From assembly GCA_013204595.1 (NCBI GenBank), contig JABMNK010000011.1, positions 1-59,209 on the forward strand: a stretch of 59,209 nt of DNA, written 5' to 3'. The DNA is from Flammeovirgaceae bacterium. GTDB lineage: Bacteria > Bacteroidota > Bacteroidia > Cytophagales > Cyclobacteriaceae. A program made the position numbers and the translations under genes. Below the pieces are notes generated by a model. That model had not been told where the DNA came from and ran no database searches. It saw nothing but the letters and a program-made list of their open reading frames with translations. Of the stretch, positions 8,904 to 18,781 are shown piece after piece. Position 1 is the first letter of the stretch; every line of letters starts with the position of its first letter.

Positions 8904-11519
8904 ATGAACTTTAAAAATTACACGATAAAATCTCAGGAAGCCCTAAACAAGGCTACTGAAATAGCTACTTCTTATGATCAGCAAGTAGTGGAAACAGGCC
9001 ATTTATTGCAAGCCATATTCCAGTCGGATGAAAATTTAATCTCATTTCTATTTAAAAAAATGGGTGTTCAGCGATCCGTTTTGGAATCTAAATTAGTACT
9101 TATCATCACCCATTACCCCAAGGTGACAGGGGGACAGCCTTATTTATCCAATACTGCAGCACAGGCGCTGCAGCAGGCAGAAAAATTATTGAAAGAGTTG
9201 GGAGATGAGTACGTGGCTGTTGAGCATATCATATTGGGTATCCAAAAAGGAAAAGATAATATTGCTCAATTATTAAGGGATTTTGGTTTTGATCAGAAAA
9301 CTACGTTGGCCGCGATATCTGAGCTAAGGGGTGGTAGAACGGTACAGGACCCCAATGCCGAGACCAAATATAGATCCCTCGATCGCTATTCCAACAACCT
9401 TAATGAATTGGCCAAGAAAGGGAAAATTGATCCAGTAATTGGCCGCGATGAAGAAATAAGACGGGTTTTGCAAATTCTTGCTAGACGCACCAAAAACAAC
9501 CCTATTTTGCTTGGAGAACCAGGTGTCGGTAAGACGGCCATTGTGGAGGGTTTAGCCCAGCGAATTGTCTCCGGGGATGTCCCTGAAAACCTTAAGTCCA
9601 AAACCATCATTTCATTGGATATGGGATTGTTGATAGCTGGGGCCAAGTACAAAGGGGAATTTGAGGAAAGGCTCAAGTCCGTGATCAAGGAGGTCTCAGA
9701 TAGTGAGGGGGAAATTATTTTATTTATAGATGAGATTCACACCCTCATCGGGACCGGAGGAGGTGGCGATGGTGCCATGGATGCTGCCAATTTGTTAAAG
9801 CCCGCACTTGCAAGGGGTGAACTACATGCTATTGGCGCTACAACCCTAAATGAATATCAAAAATACATTGAAAAAGACAAGGCATTGGAGCGAAGATTCC
9901 AAGCTGTGCGGGTAGATGAGCCTTCGGTTCAGGATGCTATTTCTATTCTAAGAGGGATCAAAGATAAGTATGAATTGCATCATGGTGTTCAGATAAAAGA
10001 CGACGCGGTGATTTTGGCTGTTGAACTTTCCCATAGATACATAACGGATCGGTTTTTGCCAGATAAGGCCATTGATTTAATAGATGAGGCCGCGTCAAAG
10101 TTAAGAATTGAAATAGATTCTTTGCCAGAAGAATTGGATGAACTGAATAGGCGCATTATGCAGCTTGAAATCGAACGAGAGGCGATACGCAGAGAAAAGG
10201 ACAAGGTCAAAGAATTAGATTTGAGTAGAGAAATTGCAGATTTGGAAGGATCAAGAAATGAGCTCAAAGCCAAATGGGAAAATGAAAAAGGGGTTATTCA
10301 GGGGATTCGAATGCAAAAAGAAAGCATTGAGAAATTCAAGATTGAAGCAGATCAAATGGAGCGTTCTGGAGATTTGGGTAGGGTAGCTGAGCTTCGTTAT
10401 GGTCATATCCTTAAGGCCGAGGAACAGTTGAAAGCATTTCAAATCCAACTTCAGGAAATGCAGAATGGGGATTCTTTATTGAAAGAGGAAGTGGATGGAG
10501 AGGACATAGCGGAAATCGTTGCCAAATGGACCGGAATTCCTTTGGCAAAGATGCTTCAGGGCGATCGAGAAAAATTACTTCATTTAGAAGAAGAACTGGG
10601 TAAGAGGGTAGCAGGTCAATCCGAAGGAATTTCCGCAGTCGCGGATGCGGTTAGAAGAAGTCGTGCTGGGTTACAGGATCCAAAAAGACCTATTGGATCA
10701 TTTATTTTCTTGGGGACTACAGGTATCGGTAAAACTGAGTTAGCCAAGGCATTGGCAGATTACCTATTCAACGATGAAAATTGTATGATCCGAATAGACA
10801 TGTCCGAATATCAAGAGCGACATGCGGTAAGCCGACTGATCGGAGCACCTCCGGGATATGTAGGCTACGATGAAGGAGGCCAATTAACAGAGGCAGTCCG
10901 GCGTAAACCGTACAGTGTGATTTTACTGGATGAGATAGAAAAAGCGCATCCCGATGTATTCAACATCCTATTACAGGTTTTGGATGATGGTATTTTGACT
11001 GATAATAAGGGGCGTACCGCCAACTTCAAAAATACTATTATTATCATGACCACCAATATCGGATCAGCGGTGATTCAGCAAAATCTGGAACATATGGAAG
11101 ATTGGAACGAGGAACAAGTATTAACGGAGACACGTGAGCAAGTATTTGAACTTTTGAAGCAGACGCTACGACCAGAATTTCTCAATCGCATTGATGAAAC
11201 CATTATGTTTAAACCATTGACCAAAGAAAATTTAAAACATGTCGTAAACATTCAGTTTAAAATGATTCAGCAGCGATTACTCGAAAATGGTATTAAAATT
11301 GAGGCCGACGACAAGGTGTTGAAGCATTTGACTGCCATTGGTTACGATCCACAACTTGGTGCACGTCCGTTAAAAAGAATACTACAGCGGGAATTGCTGA
11401 ATACCTTGTCCAAGGAAATATTAGCGGGAAAAGTACAGAAAGATTCGATTATTGGGATTACCTTAAACGAGGATGATCAAATAGAATTCATTAATCTTGA
11501 TCATGTATCAATGAATTGA
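8904..11519 (+). CDS. clpB: ATP-dependent disaggregase ClpB
   Basis: This 871-residue Hsp100 chaperone resolubilises aggregated proteins together with DnaK. The order is: the Clp N-terminal repeat domain (about 1-145), the first AAA module with Walker A GEPGVGKT (204-211) and an 'LFIDEIHTL' Walker B, the ClpB-specific coiled-coil middle domain (about 400-530, rich in Glu/Lys/Leu), the second AAA module with GTTGIGKT and 'LLDEIEKAHPDVF', and the C-terminal D2-small domain ('LGARPLKRILQ'). Length and motifs are typical. The gene stands alone behind a 256-base gap. I could not identify a clear promoter or heat-shock element in that gap. Confidence 0.97.
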   Translation: MNFKNYTIKSQEALNKATEIATSYDQQVVETGHLLQAIFQSDENLISFLFKKMGVQRSVLESKLVLIITHYPKVTGGQPYLSNTAAQALQQAEKLLKELGDEYVAVEHIILGIQKGKDNIAQLLRDFGFDQKTTLAAISELRGGRTVQDPNAETKYRSLDRYSNNLNELAKKGKIDPVIGRDEEIRRVLQILARRTKNNPILLGEPGVGKTAIVEGLAQRIVSGDVPENLKSKTIISLDMGLLIAGAKYKGEFEERLKSVIKEVSDSEGEIILFIDEIHTLIGTGGGGDGAMDAANLLKPALARGELHAIGATTLNEYQKYIEKDKALERRFQAVRVDEPSVQDAISILRGIKDKYELHHGVQIKDDAVILAVELSHRYITDRFLPDKAIDLIDEAASKLRIEIDSLPEELDELNRRIMQLEIEREAIRREKDKVKELDLSREIADLEGSRNELKAKWENEKGVIQGIRMQKESIEKFKIEADQMERSGDLGRVAELRYGHILKAEEQLKAFQIQLQEMQNGDSLLKEEVDGEDIAEIVAKWTGIPLAKMLQGDREKLLHLEEELGKRVAGQSEGISAVADAVRRSRAGLQDPKRPIGSFIFLGTTGIGKTELAKALADYLFNDENCMIRIDMSEYQERHAVSRLIGAPPGYVGYDEGGQLTEAVRRKPYSVILLDEIEKAHPDVFNILLQVLDDGILTDNKGRTANFKNTIIIMTTNIGSAVIQQNLEHMEDWNEEQVLTETREQVFELLKQTLRPEFLNRIDETIMFKPLTKENLKHVVNIQFKMIQQRLLENGIKIEADDKVLKHLTAIGYDPQLGARPLKRILQRELLNTLSKEILAGKVQKDSIIGITLNEDDQIEFINLDHVSMN

Positions 11520-11546
11520 ATTCGTTTTAAAAAGCAATGAGATTAA

Positions 11547-12260
11547 ATGCTCAGACAAAGTATGCGTAAAGCAAGTTACAAGTGTGCCTTAACATATATT
11601 TGCTATTTTTTGCTATTGAGCACGTCACAGGCTCAGTCAGCCGTTCTTTCAGATTCATTTGAAGAAAAGCCATTTCGGCTAAAATTGGCTATCGGGTTGG
11701 CTGGTCAATTTTTACTTTTTCATACCAAGGATGACAGGGTGATAGACTATTATTACTCGGAAAAATACATGAATCAAACCTATTCCTCTATGGGGATTAG
11801 TCCAGACTTTTCTATCGAGATTGCTGGTATTGTCAGTGTTTCTTACGCGCCTACTTTTCGTTATGGCTATTTAAAAGAAGAATATTATAACCATAAATTA
11901 AAGACCTTTTATCATGACCATCATTTCGCCGTACTAAATAAGCTTAAAGACAACTACCAACTTGGTTTCGGAGTCAGTATGGTTAATACAGGCAAGGGAT
12001 TTTCTGGTACTATATTGGAGTTTTATGCTGATGGCACTAACTATTTGGACGAATATATGGATTTGCAGTTTGTTGCTTATTCGTTTATTTTTAGGAGCTC
12101 TTTATGGATGGATCGCATTGACTATGAGCTCAAAGCCATGCTCGTGCCTGATGGGGGAATTAGTTTTATTCCAGCAGTTAAAAAGTCTTTTATTATGGGT
12201 TTTGGATTACGCTACCCGTTGTTTCAGAAGACTAATTCAAGACATCCAGTACTTTACTAA
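11547..12260 (+). CDS. Exported hypothetical protein, possibly beta-barrel
   Basis: I do not recognise this 237-residue protein. It has a long positively charged leader and a hydrophobic segment ending in 'LLSTSQAQ' (cleavage near residue 30). The rest is rich in aromatic residues with alternating strands ('VSYAPTFRYGYL', 'DNYQLGFGVSMV', 'KSFIMGFGLRYPLF'), the pattern of a small outer-membrane beta-barrel protein. It follows clpB by 27 bases and may be read through from it. Its 3' end overlaps the convergent thioredoxin-like gene by 29 bases. Confidence 0.65.
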   Translation: MLRQSMRKASYKCALTYICYFLLLSTSQAQSAVLSDSFEEKPFRLKLAIGLAGQFLLFHTKDDRVIDYYYSEKYMNQTYSSMGISPDFSIEIAGIVSVSYAPTFRYGYLKEEYYNHKLKTFYHDHHFAVLNKLKDNYQLGFGVSMVNTGKGFSGTILEFYADGTNYLDEYMDLQFVAYSFIFRSSLWMDRIDYELKAMLVPDGGISFIPAVKKSFIMGFGLRYPLFQKTNSRHPVLY

Positions 12261-12591
12261 AGGGTGGAGCAATGAACAATTCATTATTATCAATCAATAC
12301 AACAGGTAAGCTGATGTCGTCTAAATTTCGTCCTGCAGTCTTTACTTTTTCAAGCATTTCCAGTGTATGTTGGTCACTTACATCAATATCATGGAAGGTA
12401 TATTCAAGTCCAACTGAATCCAATTTAGCCTTAAAATTGATGCAGTGAGAACATTGGTTACTGCCATAAACAACTATTGATTTTTGCACCGATGAGGAGA
12501 CGATTTTATCATTCGTTTCTTTAGTAGGAGTTGATGAGCAGCTTACTAAAAAACCAAAAAGTAAAAAAGCAATTTTATGTATTAATTTCAT
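12232..12591 (-). CDS. Thioredoxin/glutaredoxin-like lipoprotein
   Basis: I chose the ATG at 12591 (MKLIHKIAFLLFGFLVSC) over an upstream codon because it gives a clean lipoprotein signal with the lipidated Cys at about residue 18. The mature domain is glutaredoxin-like: 'VVYGSNQCSHC' has the CxxC redox motif, followed by the cis-Pro region 'ISLPVVLIDNN'. It would act as a membrane-anchored thiol-disulfide protein outside the cytoplasm. It lies downstream of a small unknown ORF and the PLP decarboxylase on the same strand. The substrate is unknown. Confidence 0.75.
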   Translation of the reverse strand: MKLIHKIAFLLFGFLVSCSSTPTKETNDKIVSSSVQKSIVVYGSNQCSHCINFKAKLDSVGLEYTFHDIDVSDQHTLEMLEKVKTAGRNLDDISLPVVLIDNNELFIAPPFSKVLDVLN

Positions 12592-12626
12592 GACGATTAG
12601 ATTAGAATACAATAATAGTGGAGATT

Positions 12627-12854
12627 TTAGATAAACCCAATACCTTTTTGGACCAATTCATTATAGGCAGAGTGATCAAAGTTATAGAAGCACGGCAGAC
12701 TATATGCCCCTCTGCTATATTTTTGTTTTAAAATGGATTCAAAAAGGTTATTCAAATCGCTCATTATGAATGATTTGTTTTGATCCAAACAAGGCACATT
12801 GTTCTCTTGGCAGGATATGTCGTACCTTTTGAAATCCCCAATGAATTTAAGCAT
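12627..12854 (-). CDS. Small hypothetical protein
   Basis: This 75-residue ORF is not a family I recognise. Its ATG overlaps the end of the decarboxylase gene by 8 bases, and the next same-strand gene follows after about 35 bases. That placement supports it being a real operon member. It has three cysteines and no signal peptide or membrane segment. It could be spurious. Confidence 0.45.
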   Translation of the reverse strand: MLKFIGDFKRYDISCQENNVPCLDQNKSFIMSDLNNLFESILKQKYSRGAYSLPCFYNFDHSAYNELVQKGIGFI

Positions 12855-14289
12855 CTATTAAAGTTTTAATTAAGCGATTTTTGTGTTTTTCGATCACTTC
12901 AATGGCAATATCTACTTCTCTTTTGTGGGTTCGGAAAACAAGGATACATAATCGGATGACAAATATTCCTTTGAGGGTTGTGCTGGACAGATATATTTTG
13001 CCTTCCTCTTGAATAGATTTTATCAATGCCTTGTTTAACTTATTTTCATCCCTACCAAATTTGAACCTAAAAGTCGTGATAGTGAGCTGGGGAGGATTGG
13101 ACGTTTCAAATCCCTTTGCCTTTATTTGCGTATAAAAATATTGGGCAAGGATAAGTTTTTCATCGAGTGCGGCCCGAAAAGGAGCTAGTCCATGAATTTT
13201 AAGTGGGAGCCACATTCGCAAACCCCTGAATGGCTTGGTCAGTTCGATAGATAAATCAGCCGGGGAGAAGTCCAATTCATTGGGCTCGAAATCCTGAAAA
13301 TAATGTGCCGTATCGCTAAATGCTTCTTTCATAGAGTTACCATTTTTGATAATAACCACCCCTGAACCATAGGGCATAAAAAGACTTTTATGGGGATCCA
13401 TGACTACCGAATCGGAAAGCTCTATACCCTCTAGTAATTTTTTTCCGGTTTGGGTAAGTAAGAAAAATCCACCGTAGGCGGCGTCGATGTGGTACCAGAT
13501 ATTTTTACGTTGGGCGAGTTCGCCAATCATGCGGAGGGGATCAACGGCGCCTGTATCTGTGGTGCCAGCAGAGGCCACGATCATCCACGGGATAAATCCC
13601 ATTTCTTCATCTATCTGGATCTGTTTTTCCAAAATCAACGGCATCATTTTAGATTCGGCATCAATGCCTATATATCGAATAAGCATTTCACCCAATCCTG
13701 CCATTTTCAAAGCCTTGGAGACACAATGGTGGGTTTGTTCTCCTAGATAAATGGTATATTTTGCAATATCTTGGGCCTTTAATTGTCTTGATTCTCTGGC
13801 GGTAATGATGGCCGTTAAATTGGCAATACTCCCCCCAGAAGTTAGATTTCCACAGGCCGTACTTGGGTAACCAACTAATTCAGCCATCCACAAGATGAGT
13901 TTATTTTCAAGCCTCACGGCTCCAGGATTGGCATAAAATATACCCGCATACAGATTGGTGATATCGGCCCAATAATCCCCTAGAGAAGCGCTATAAACTC
14001 CACCCCCAGGCACATAGCCCATATCGAAACCTGATGCTGCATTAATGCCATCAAGTTCTATTTGCGTAGAAACTTTTGAGATGATCGAATGGACATTTTC
14101 CCCTTCCTCATCAAAATTTTCGTTAAGCAGCGATTCACTTTTATTCAAAGCGGCATAGGCGGTTCTCGTATAAAGACTGTTTAGAAATTTTTCAGTATGC
14201 TGGACTACGGCATCTCTTATCAAGAGTCGCTGTTGGGTATTTGGTTCTAATTGCTTGGCGATTCGCGCCAATTTTTCAAGCTGTTTCAC
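12847..14289 (-). CDS. PLP-dependent group II amino-acid decarboxylase
   Basis: This 480-residue protein belongs to the aromatic-L-amino-acid/glutamate decarboxylase fold. The PLP-binding elements are present: the phosphate loop region 'NLTSGGSIANL' (about 148-158), the HIDAAYGG motif with the Asp that pairs with the pyridine nitrogen (about 267-274), and DPHKSLF with the Schiff-base Lys301. It would decarboxylate an amino acid such as tyrosine, tryptophan or a related compound; the sequence alone does not fix which. It is preceded by a VOC protein 27 bases upstream and followed by an overlapping small ORF. Confidence 0.9.
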   Translation of the reverse strand: MKQLEKLARIAKQLEPNTQQRLLIRDAVVQHTEKFLNSLYTRTAYAALNKSESLLNENFDEEGENVHSIISKVSTQIELDGINAASGFDMGYVPGGGVYSASLGDYWADITNLYAGIFYANPGAVRLENKLILWMAELVGYPSTACGNLTSGGSIANLTAIITARESRQLKAQDIAKYTIYLGEQTHHCVSKALKMAGLGEMLIRYIGIDAESKMMPLILEKQIQIDEEMGFIPWMIVASAGTTDTGAVDPLRMIGELAQRKNIWYHIDAAYGGFFLLTQTGKKLLEGIELSDSVVMDPHKSLFMPYGSGVVIIKNGNSMKEAFSDTAHYFQDFEPNELDFSPADLSIELTKPFRGLRMWLPLKIHGLAPFRAALDEKLILAQYFYTQIKAKGFETSNPPQLTITTFRFKFGRDENKLNKALIKSIQEEGKIYLSSTTLKGIFVIRLCILVFRTHKREVDIAIEVIEKHKNRLIKTLIDA

Positions 14290-14315
14290 AAGGTGAGATC
14301 AATGAGGGTCGTTAT

Positions 14316-14705
14316 CTATAAAGGTTGAATTAGATCAATTAGGTTTCCGTAGAGGTCTTCAAATACGGCCACCTTTCCGTAGGATTCTACTCGGGGCGGC
14401 TGTGAAATGGTGATTTTATGTTGCATAAGATTTTGATAATCTCTATTAAAATCATCGGTGTGAATAAATAAAAATACCCTGCCGCCTGTTTGATTACCAA
14501 CCCTAGTCGCTTGCTCGGGATTAGCAGCCTTGGCCAATAATAGACAGCAGCCTTGGCTAGCCGGAGGGGCAATCCTTACCCATCGTTTTGATGGGGAGAG
14601 TTCGGTATCTTCGATCAATTGGAAGTTTAACTTTTGGGTATAAAAAGAAAGGGCTTCATCGTAATCTCTTACCAAAAGGGCGATATTGACTAATTGTTGA
14701 TGCAT
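14316..14705 (-). CDS. VOC-family (glyoxalase/dioxygenase fold) protein
   Basis: This 129-residue cytoplasmic protein has the paired beta-alpha-beta-beta-beta units of the vicinal-oxygen-chelate fold. 'VNIALLVRDYDEALSFYTQKLNF' (about 6-28) opens the first unit and 'VAVFEDLYGNLIDLIQP' ends the second, with a Glu/Asp near the end that often binds metal. Members act in glyoxal detoxification, antibiotic resistance or ring cleavage; I cannot tell which applies. It is the first gene of the decarboxylase transcript. Confidence 0.85.
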   Translation of the reverse strand: MHQQLVNIALLVRDYDEALSFYTQKLNFQLIEDTELSPSKRWVRIAPPASQGCCLLLAKAANPEQATRVGNQTGGRVFLFIHTDDFNRDYQNLMQHKITISQPPRVESYGKVAVFEDLYGNLIDLIQPL

Positions 14706-14920
14706 GATAGATAATTAATTAAACATATGAAAAAAAGCGCATTTAAACTGGGGTAAATTAAGTGAACCAAGCGCGTATTTCGTAAAGGAGGCCCGTTATC
14801 CACTATTTTTTTTACTTTTTTATCCTGTGAATAAAGTTTGTCTTAATTGTTATGAAAAAAAGGATTTGGACCGATATGAATTTCGATTAAATCCATTAAG
14901 TTTAAATAACCAAACCTAAA

Positions 14921-15088
14921 ATGATAATGCAAGAAATTCAAGATGAAATAAAAACCCTTGAGTTGTCCTTGACAGGGGACATGTTTGAGGACATGGACAC
15001 AAGAGATAAAATTCATAACCTTAAAATGAAGTTGACAGGAGCTAAGCCACCAGATCAGGAGATTGATTGTGTCGGTTGTGGAAGTTAA
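14921..15088 (+). CDS. 55-residue microprotein ending in a CxxCG motif
   Basis: An ATG at 14921 (or 14927) opens a frame that ends at TAA 15086-15088. The protein is acidic and helical ('QEIQDEIKTLELSLTGDMF', then 'RDKIHNLKMKLTG') and ends in 'EIDCVGCGS'. The two cysteines three apart at the very C-terminus could bind a metal or form a redox pair. Codon use looks normal and there is no signal peptide. It stands alone between the VOC gene (divergent) and glycosidase debris. I believe short proteins with this kind of tail are recurrent in Bacteroidota, but that is memory and not a search. Confidence 0.6.
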   Translation: MIMQEIQDEIKTLELSLTGDMFEDMDTRDKIHNLKMKLTGAKPPDQEIDCVGCGS

Positions 15089-15138
15089 TTATGATTAAAC
15101 ACTTTTGGTTCATTTTTTTTGAGATTTGATTCCCATCA

Positions 15139-15524
15139 ATGGTTACCATATTTTCAAAACGTGGCTCGTATGATCATTTTTTTCTAGCTTATGTTGGCTG
15201 TCTAGCTGTCCTCTTCACCGTACCAGTCTATGGCTCAGTAGGTTTAGCTAGAGAGGAAATCCCTATATCGTCAAGCTAACCAGACAATAGCTACTGGCGC
15301 ATGTTTGGATTGAAGGTCAGGGATGGGCAGGTGACTTTGATTTACTCGATGAACTTCAATGGAAAGAATGGGAAGTGTCCTATGAAAATTATATTCTGCA
15401 TTATGCCAACCTCGCTGATTCGCTTCAGGTTCCTCTTTTCTGTATAGGGACAGAGTTTCGGGGGCCAATTATTGAGGCATTACTTTTCCAGGAAGGCCTC
15501 AATCACCTTTTCCATCAGACTTAG
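15139..15524 (+). pseudogene. Debris of a GH113-like glycoside hydrolase
   Basis: Bases 15300-15524 read openly as 75 codons starting HVWIEGQGWAGDF and continuing 'LQWKEWEVSYENYILHYANLAD' in two parts to 'VPLFCIGTEFRG'. That is the middle of a TIM-barrel glycosidase of the GH113 (beta-mannanase-like) type, with the GTE catalytic-acid motif. The rest of the barrel is missing: the text jumps from FRG to a short tail and a stop. A separate open stretch at 15139-15279 ('MVTIFSKRGSYDHFFLAYVG') looks like a leader and may be the old 5' end. In-frame stops lie between the two parts. The gene has lost most of its length by deletion. Confidence 0.6.
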
Positions 15525-15673
15525 GCTCAATAGGCCGATATGTGGTGAGTAGTCAAAATCGATGAACAAGGAGCGTGCAAAAACTCGAAAAAGATGAAGA
15601 AAAGAAAATTTTAAAAATGAGTGGAATTAATGCGAAAAAAATATAGACCACATTAAATTACCTAAGACATTTT

Positions 15674-15710
15674 AAAAAGCCGAAGCACAATCATTGTGCT
15701 TCGGCTTTTT
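15674..15710. terminator. Strong hairpin terminator downstream of secDF
   Basis: Two 18-base perfectly complementary arms (core GCCGAAGCACAAT) are separated by one base. A-runs and T-runs sit on the two sides, so it can terminate in both directions. It sits 2 bases beyond the secDF stop codon. Confidence 0.9.
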
Positions 15711-15712
15711 AT

Positions 15713-18700
15713 TTATAATGACTTATCTTTTAAAATAAGATCTAGTGAAATGGGCGTCGCGATAAATAGCGAAGAATATGTTCCTATGACAATTCCAACA
15801 AGCAATGCAAAAGAGAATCCTTTCAACACCTCTCCCCCAAATAAGAAAAGGATCAGGACAACAATCAATGTCGTTGCTGAGGTTATTAGCGTTCTACTCA
15901 GGGTATTACTCAACGCCTCATTAAACACGTCATACACCGCTGATCCTGATTTGATACTTAAATTTTCCCTTATCCTATCGAATACCACTACGGTATCATT
16001 AATAGAATATCCAATCACTGTGAGGATAGAGGCAACAAATACTTGATCTATTTCAAGTGAGATACCAAAGAGATTGGCAATACCAAAGGCACAGATTACA
16101 AACAAACTATCATGGAAGAGTGCGACAATAGCGCCTAATCCGAATTGCCATTTTCTAAACCTGATTAGGATGTAGAGAAAAATACAAATCAATGCAATAA
16201 TTCCAGACTCAAAAGAGGAGTTTTTAATATCATCAGCGATCGTTGCACCGACCTTTGAGGAGCTACCAATAGAAAAATGAGTAGCGTCTACAGCGGCATC
16301 ATTTTCTATAAATGACTGACCTGTTGCTTTTTCCAGTCCCGCAATCAGTGTTGCCTTCACTCGCACATCGGCTACGTCAGATTCATCATCGGTCAAGTAA
16401 CTTGTGGTCACTTTAATAATATTATCTGAACCAAAGGTTTTCACTTCTGTCCCCTGGCCTTCAAAGCTTTCTGTCAAAGAAGTTTTGAGCATTGTCGTTT
16501 CTGTGGGTTGATCGAATGAAACGATGTAAGATCTCCCGCCTTTGAAATCAACACCCATTGTTAGTCCATTAAAAATAATGGCGATCAGACCAATACTGAT
16601 AAAGGTACCACTAAACAGGTACGCTATTTTTCGTTTACTTAAGAAATCGATCTGAATTTTTGTTAGGGCATTTGTGGTGAATGCATTAGAAAAATTAAGT
16701 TTCGATTGATCCCCTTTTTTAGAAAAAAGTTCTACAATTACCCGCGTGATAAAGACGGCTGAAAAGAAGGAACAAATGATACCAATGATCAAAGTAATGG
16801 CAAATCCTTTAACCGGCCCTTGACCTAGCATGTATAGAATGACCCCGACGATTAAAGTAGTAACATTCGCGTCAATGATAGATGAGTAAGCTTTGCTATA
16901 TCCGGCGCTTATGGCTTGTTTGAGGCTTGATCCAAATCTTAATTCCTCTTTGATACGTTCAAAAATCAGGACATTTGCATCAATAGCCATTCCCATGGTT
17001 AGTACAATTCCAGCGACTCCCGGTAATGTTAGCGAGGCACTTAATTGAGCCAAGATGCCCAAGATAAAAAAGACATTAAAGAACAATGCTACATTGGCAA
17101 TCAAACCAGCCTTAGCGTAATAAATAACCATGAAAATGATTACGATTCCCAAACCCGCAAACATTGAATTAATACCTTGAGCTCTCGCAGTCTTACCAAG
17201 CGTGGGTCCAATTACGACGTCCTCTACAATGGTAGTGGGTGCAGGTAATGCACCTGCTTTTAAGATATTGGCTAAATCTTGCGCTTCATCAATAGTAAAA
17301 TTGCCTGAAATGGATGAATTACCATTGGGAATTTCGCCCTGAACGGTAGGCGCCGAATAAACAAAATCATCCAACACTATCGCAATTCTTTTACCTATAT
17401 TATTGGCAGTCAATCTTTTCCAGGTTTTGGCACCTATGGCGTCCATTTGCATGGAAATGGCGGGTCTTGATCTATCGTCAAGATCTTGTCGCGCATCGAT
17501 GATTGATTCACCTGATAGCGGAGCCTTTCCAGTTCTTGCTTTCTTGATGGCATATAGTTCCAACAATTTGATATCGTCAAGTGCATTTTCTGTATCAATG
17601 GGTTTTACCAGCCACAAAAATTTCATAGTCGCAGGAATGACTGCTGAAACACTAGGATTTTGAAGGACTCGATTGATTCTAGAGGTATCCTTTACTTGAT
17701 AGATCAAACCATATTGCGCTTGCAATAGACTAAATAAAGGGGAAACATTTGAATTATTGAGAGAATCTAAGAGGGCCAATGTACTGTCAACTTCTTCAGA
17801 TGGAGCAGTCACCTGGTCGGGATCAGAGATGCCTTCATTTGTAGCGTCATTGTCCGTTAGTAAAGAAGATAAGTCTTCCAAAGAATTCTCGGCGCGGATG
17901 TTCTCGGCATCCATTTGAGGAGCGAGGTCAATCATTTCTTTAACCGCTACCTGATTCATCTTTTGTAATATTGGACCTAATTCATTCATTTCATAGACCT
18001 CCCAAAATTCTAATTTCGCAACACCCTGAAGCAGTTTACGCACGCGTTCGGGATTGTCAACCCCTGGCAATTCTATTTGAATACGTCCTGTTCCCTGCAG
18101 TTTTTGAATATTGGGCTGTGAGGTACCAAAACGATCAATTCTCGTTCGTAAAATATTGAAAGATCTATCAATAGCGCCGTCTACTTCGGTATTGATAATG
18201 TCTAATACTTCTGAATCGGTTGAACTCAAGCTAATTCTACCTCTATTAGAGGCATTTGAGAATAAATTGGCCAATGATTTTCCAGGAGCCAATTCCTGAT
18301 AACTCACGTAAAATAGGTCTACAAAATTCAACTGAGTTCCTCGTACTTGTTTTTTTGCACTATCAAGTGCTTGCAAAAAATCAGGATCTTGATTGTCATT
18401 GCTCAAACCTTTGAGGATATCTACAGGGGAAACCTCAAGGGTAACATGCATCCCTCCTTGTAAGTCAAGTCCCAAGTTGAGTTCTGTTTCTTTTACATCT
18501 TGATAAGTATAATCCTTTCCTAAGAGAGAAAAAACGGGGACGTTCCATACAGAATCTAGGTATCGCTGCTTTTCCGTAAAATTCAAATTCCCGGAAGCAT
18601 CTGTAGCTTTCGCGGTGGCATCTTTCTGTACCCCTTGTGCGACAAATGTAAAGGACAAATAGTAGATGCATAAAAGTGAAATAATGATAGTCATAAAGAC

Positions 18701-18721
18701 TATAAAACCTTTGTTATTCAT
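15713..18721 (-). CDS. secDF: Protein translocase subunit SecDF (fused)
   Basis: This 1002-residue protein is SecD and SecF joined, as is usual in Bacteroidota. It uses the proton gradient to pull preproteins through SecYEG. Residues 1-30 form the first membrane segment. A large periplasmic P1 domain follows, with 'LGLDLQGGMHVTLEV' and 'RIDRFGTSQPNIQKL'. Next come the first membrane bundle with 'GMAIDANVLIFERIKEEL', then the SecF half with 'GVDFKGGRSYIVSF' and 'VIGYSINDTVVVFDRIRENL'. An Asp/Asn-rich insertion around 270-330 is variable in the family. It is transcribed alone and ends at a strong terminator. Confidence 0.97.
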   Translation of the reverse strand: MNNKGFIVFMTIIISLLCIYYLSFTFVAQGVQKDATAKATDASGNLNFTEKQRYLDSVWNVPVFSLLGKDYTYQDVKETELNLGLDLQGGMHVTLEVSPVDILKGLSNDNQDPDFLQALDSAKKQVRGTQLNFVDLFYVSYQELAPGKSLANLFSNASNRGRISLSSTDSEVLDIINTEVDGAIDRSFNILRTRIDRFGTSQPNIQKLQGTGRIQIELPGVDNPERVRKLLQGVAKLEFWEVYEMNELGPILQKMNQVAVKEMIDLAPQMDAENIRAENSLEDLSSLLTDNDATNEGISDPDQVTAPSEEVDSTLALLDSLNNSNVSPLFSLLQAQYGLIYQVKDTSRINRVLQNPSVSAVIPATMKFLWLVKPIDTENALDDIKLLELYAIKKARTGKAPLSGESIIDARQDLDDRSRPAISMQMDAIGAKTWKRLTANNIGKRIAIVLDDFVYSAPTVQGEIPNGNSSISGNFTIDEAQDLANILKAGALPAPTTIVEDVVIGPTLGKTARAQGINSMFAGLGIVIIFMVIYYAKAGLIANVALFFNVFFILGILAQLSASLTLPGVAGIVLTMGMAIDANVLIFERIKEELRFGSSLKQAISAGYSKAYSSIIDANVTTLIVGVILYMLGQGPVKGFAITLIIGIICSFFSAVFITRVIVELFSKKGDQSKLNFSNAFTTNALTKIQIDFLSKRKIAYLFSGTFISIGLIAIIFNGLTMGVDFKGGRSYIVSFDQPTETTMLKTSLTESFEGQGTEVKTFGSDNIIKVTTSYLTDDESDVADVRVKATLIAGLEKATGQSFIENDAAVDATHFSIGSSSKVGATIADDIKNSSFESGIIALICIFLYILIRFRKWQFGLGAIVALFHDSLFVICAFGIANLFGISLEIDQVFVASILTVIGYSINDTVVVFDRIRENLSIKSGSAVYDVFNEALSNTLSRTLITSATTLIVVLILFLFGGEVLKGFSFALLVGIVIGTYSSLFIATPISLDLILKDKSL

Positions 18722-18781
18722 AATAGAGATTAATTAATAGCGTAAAATTAAATATTTTAAAGGGAAAGCGTACTTCGACGA

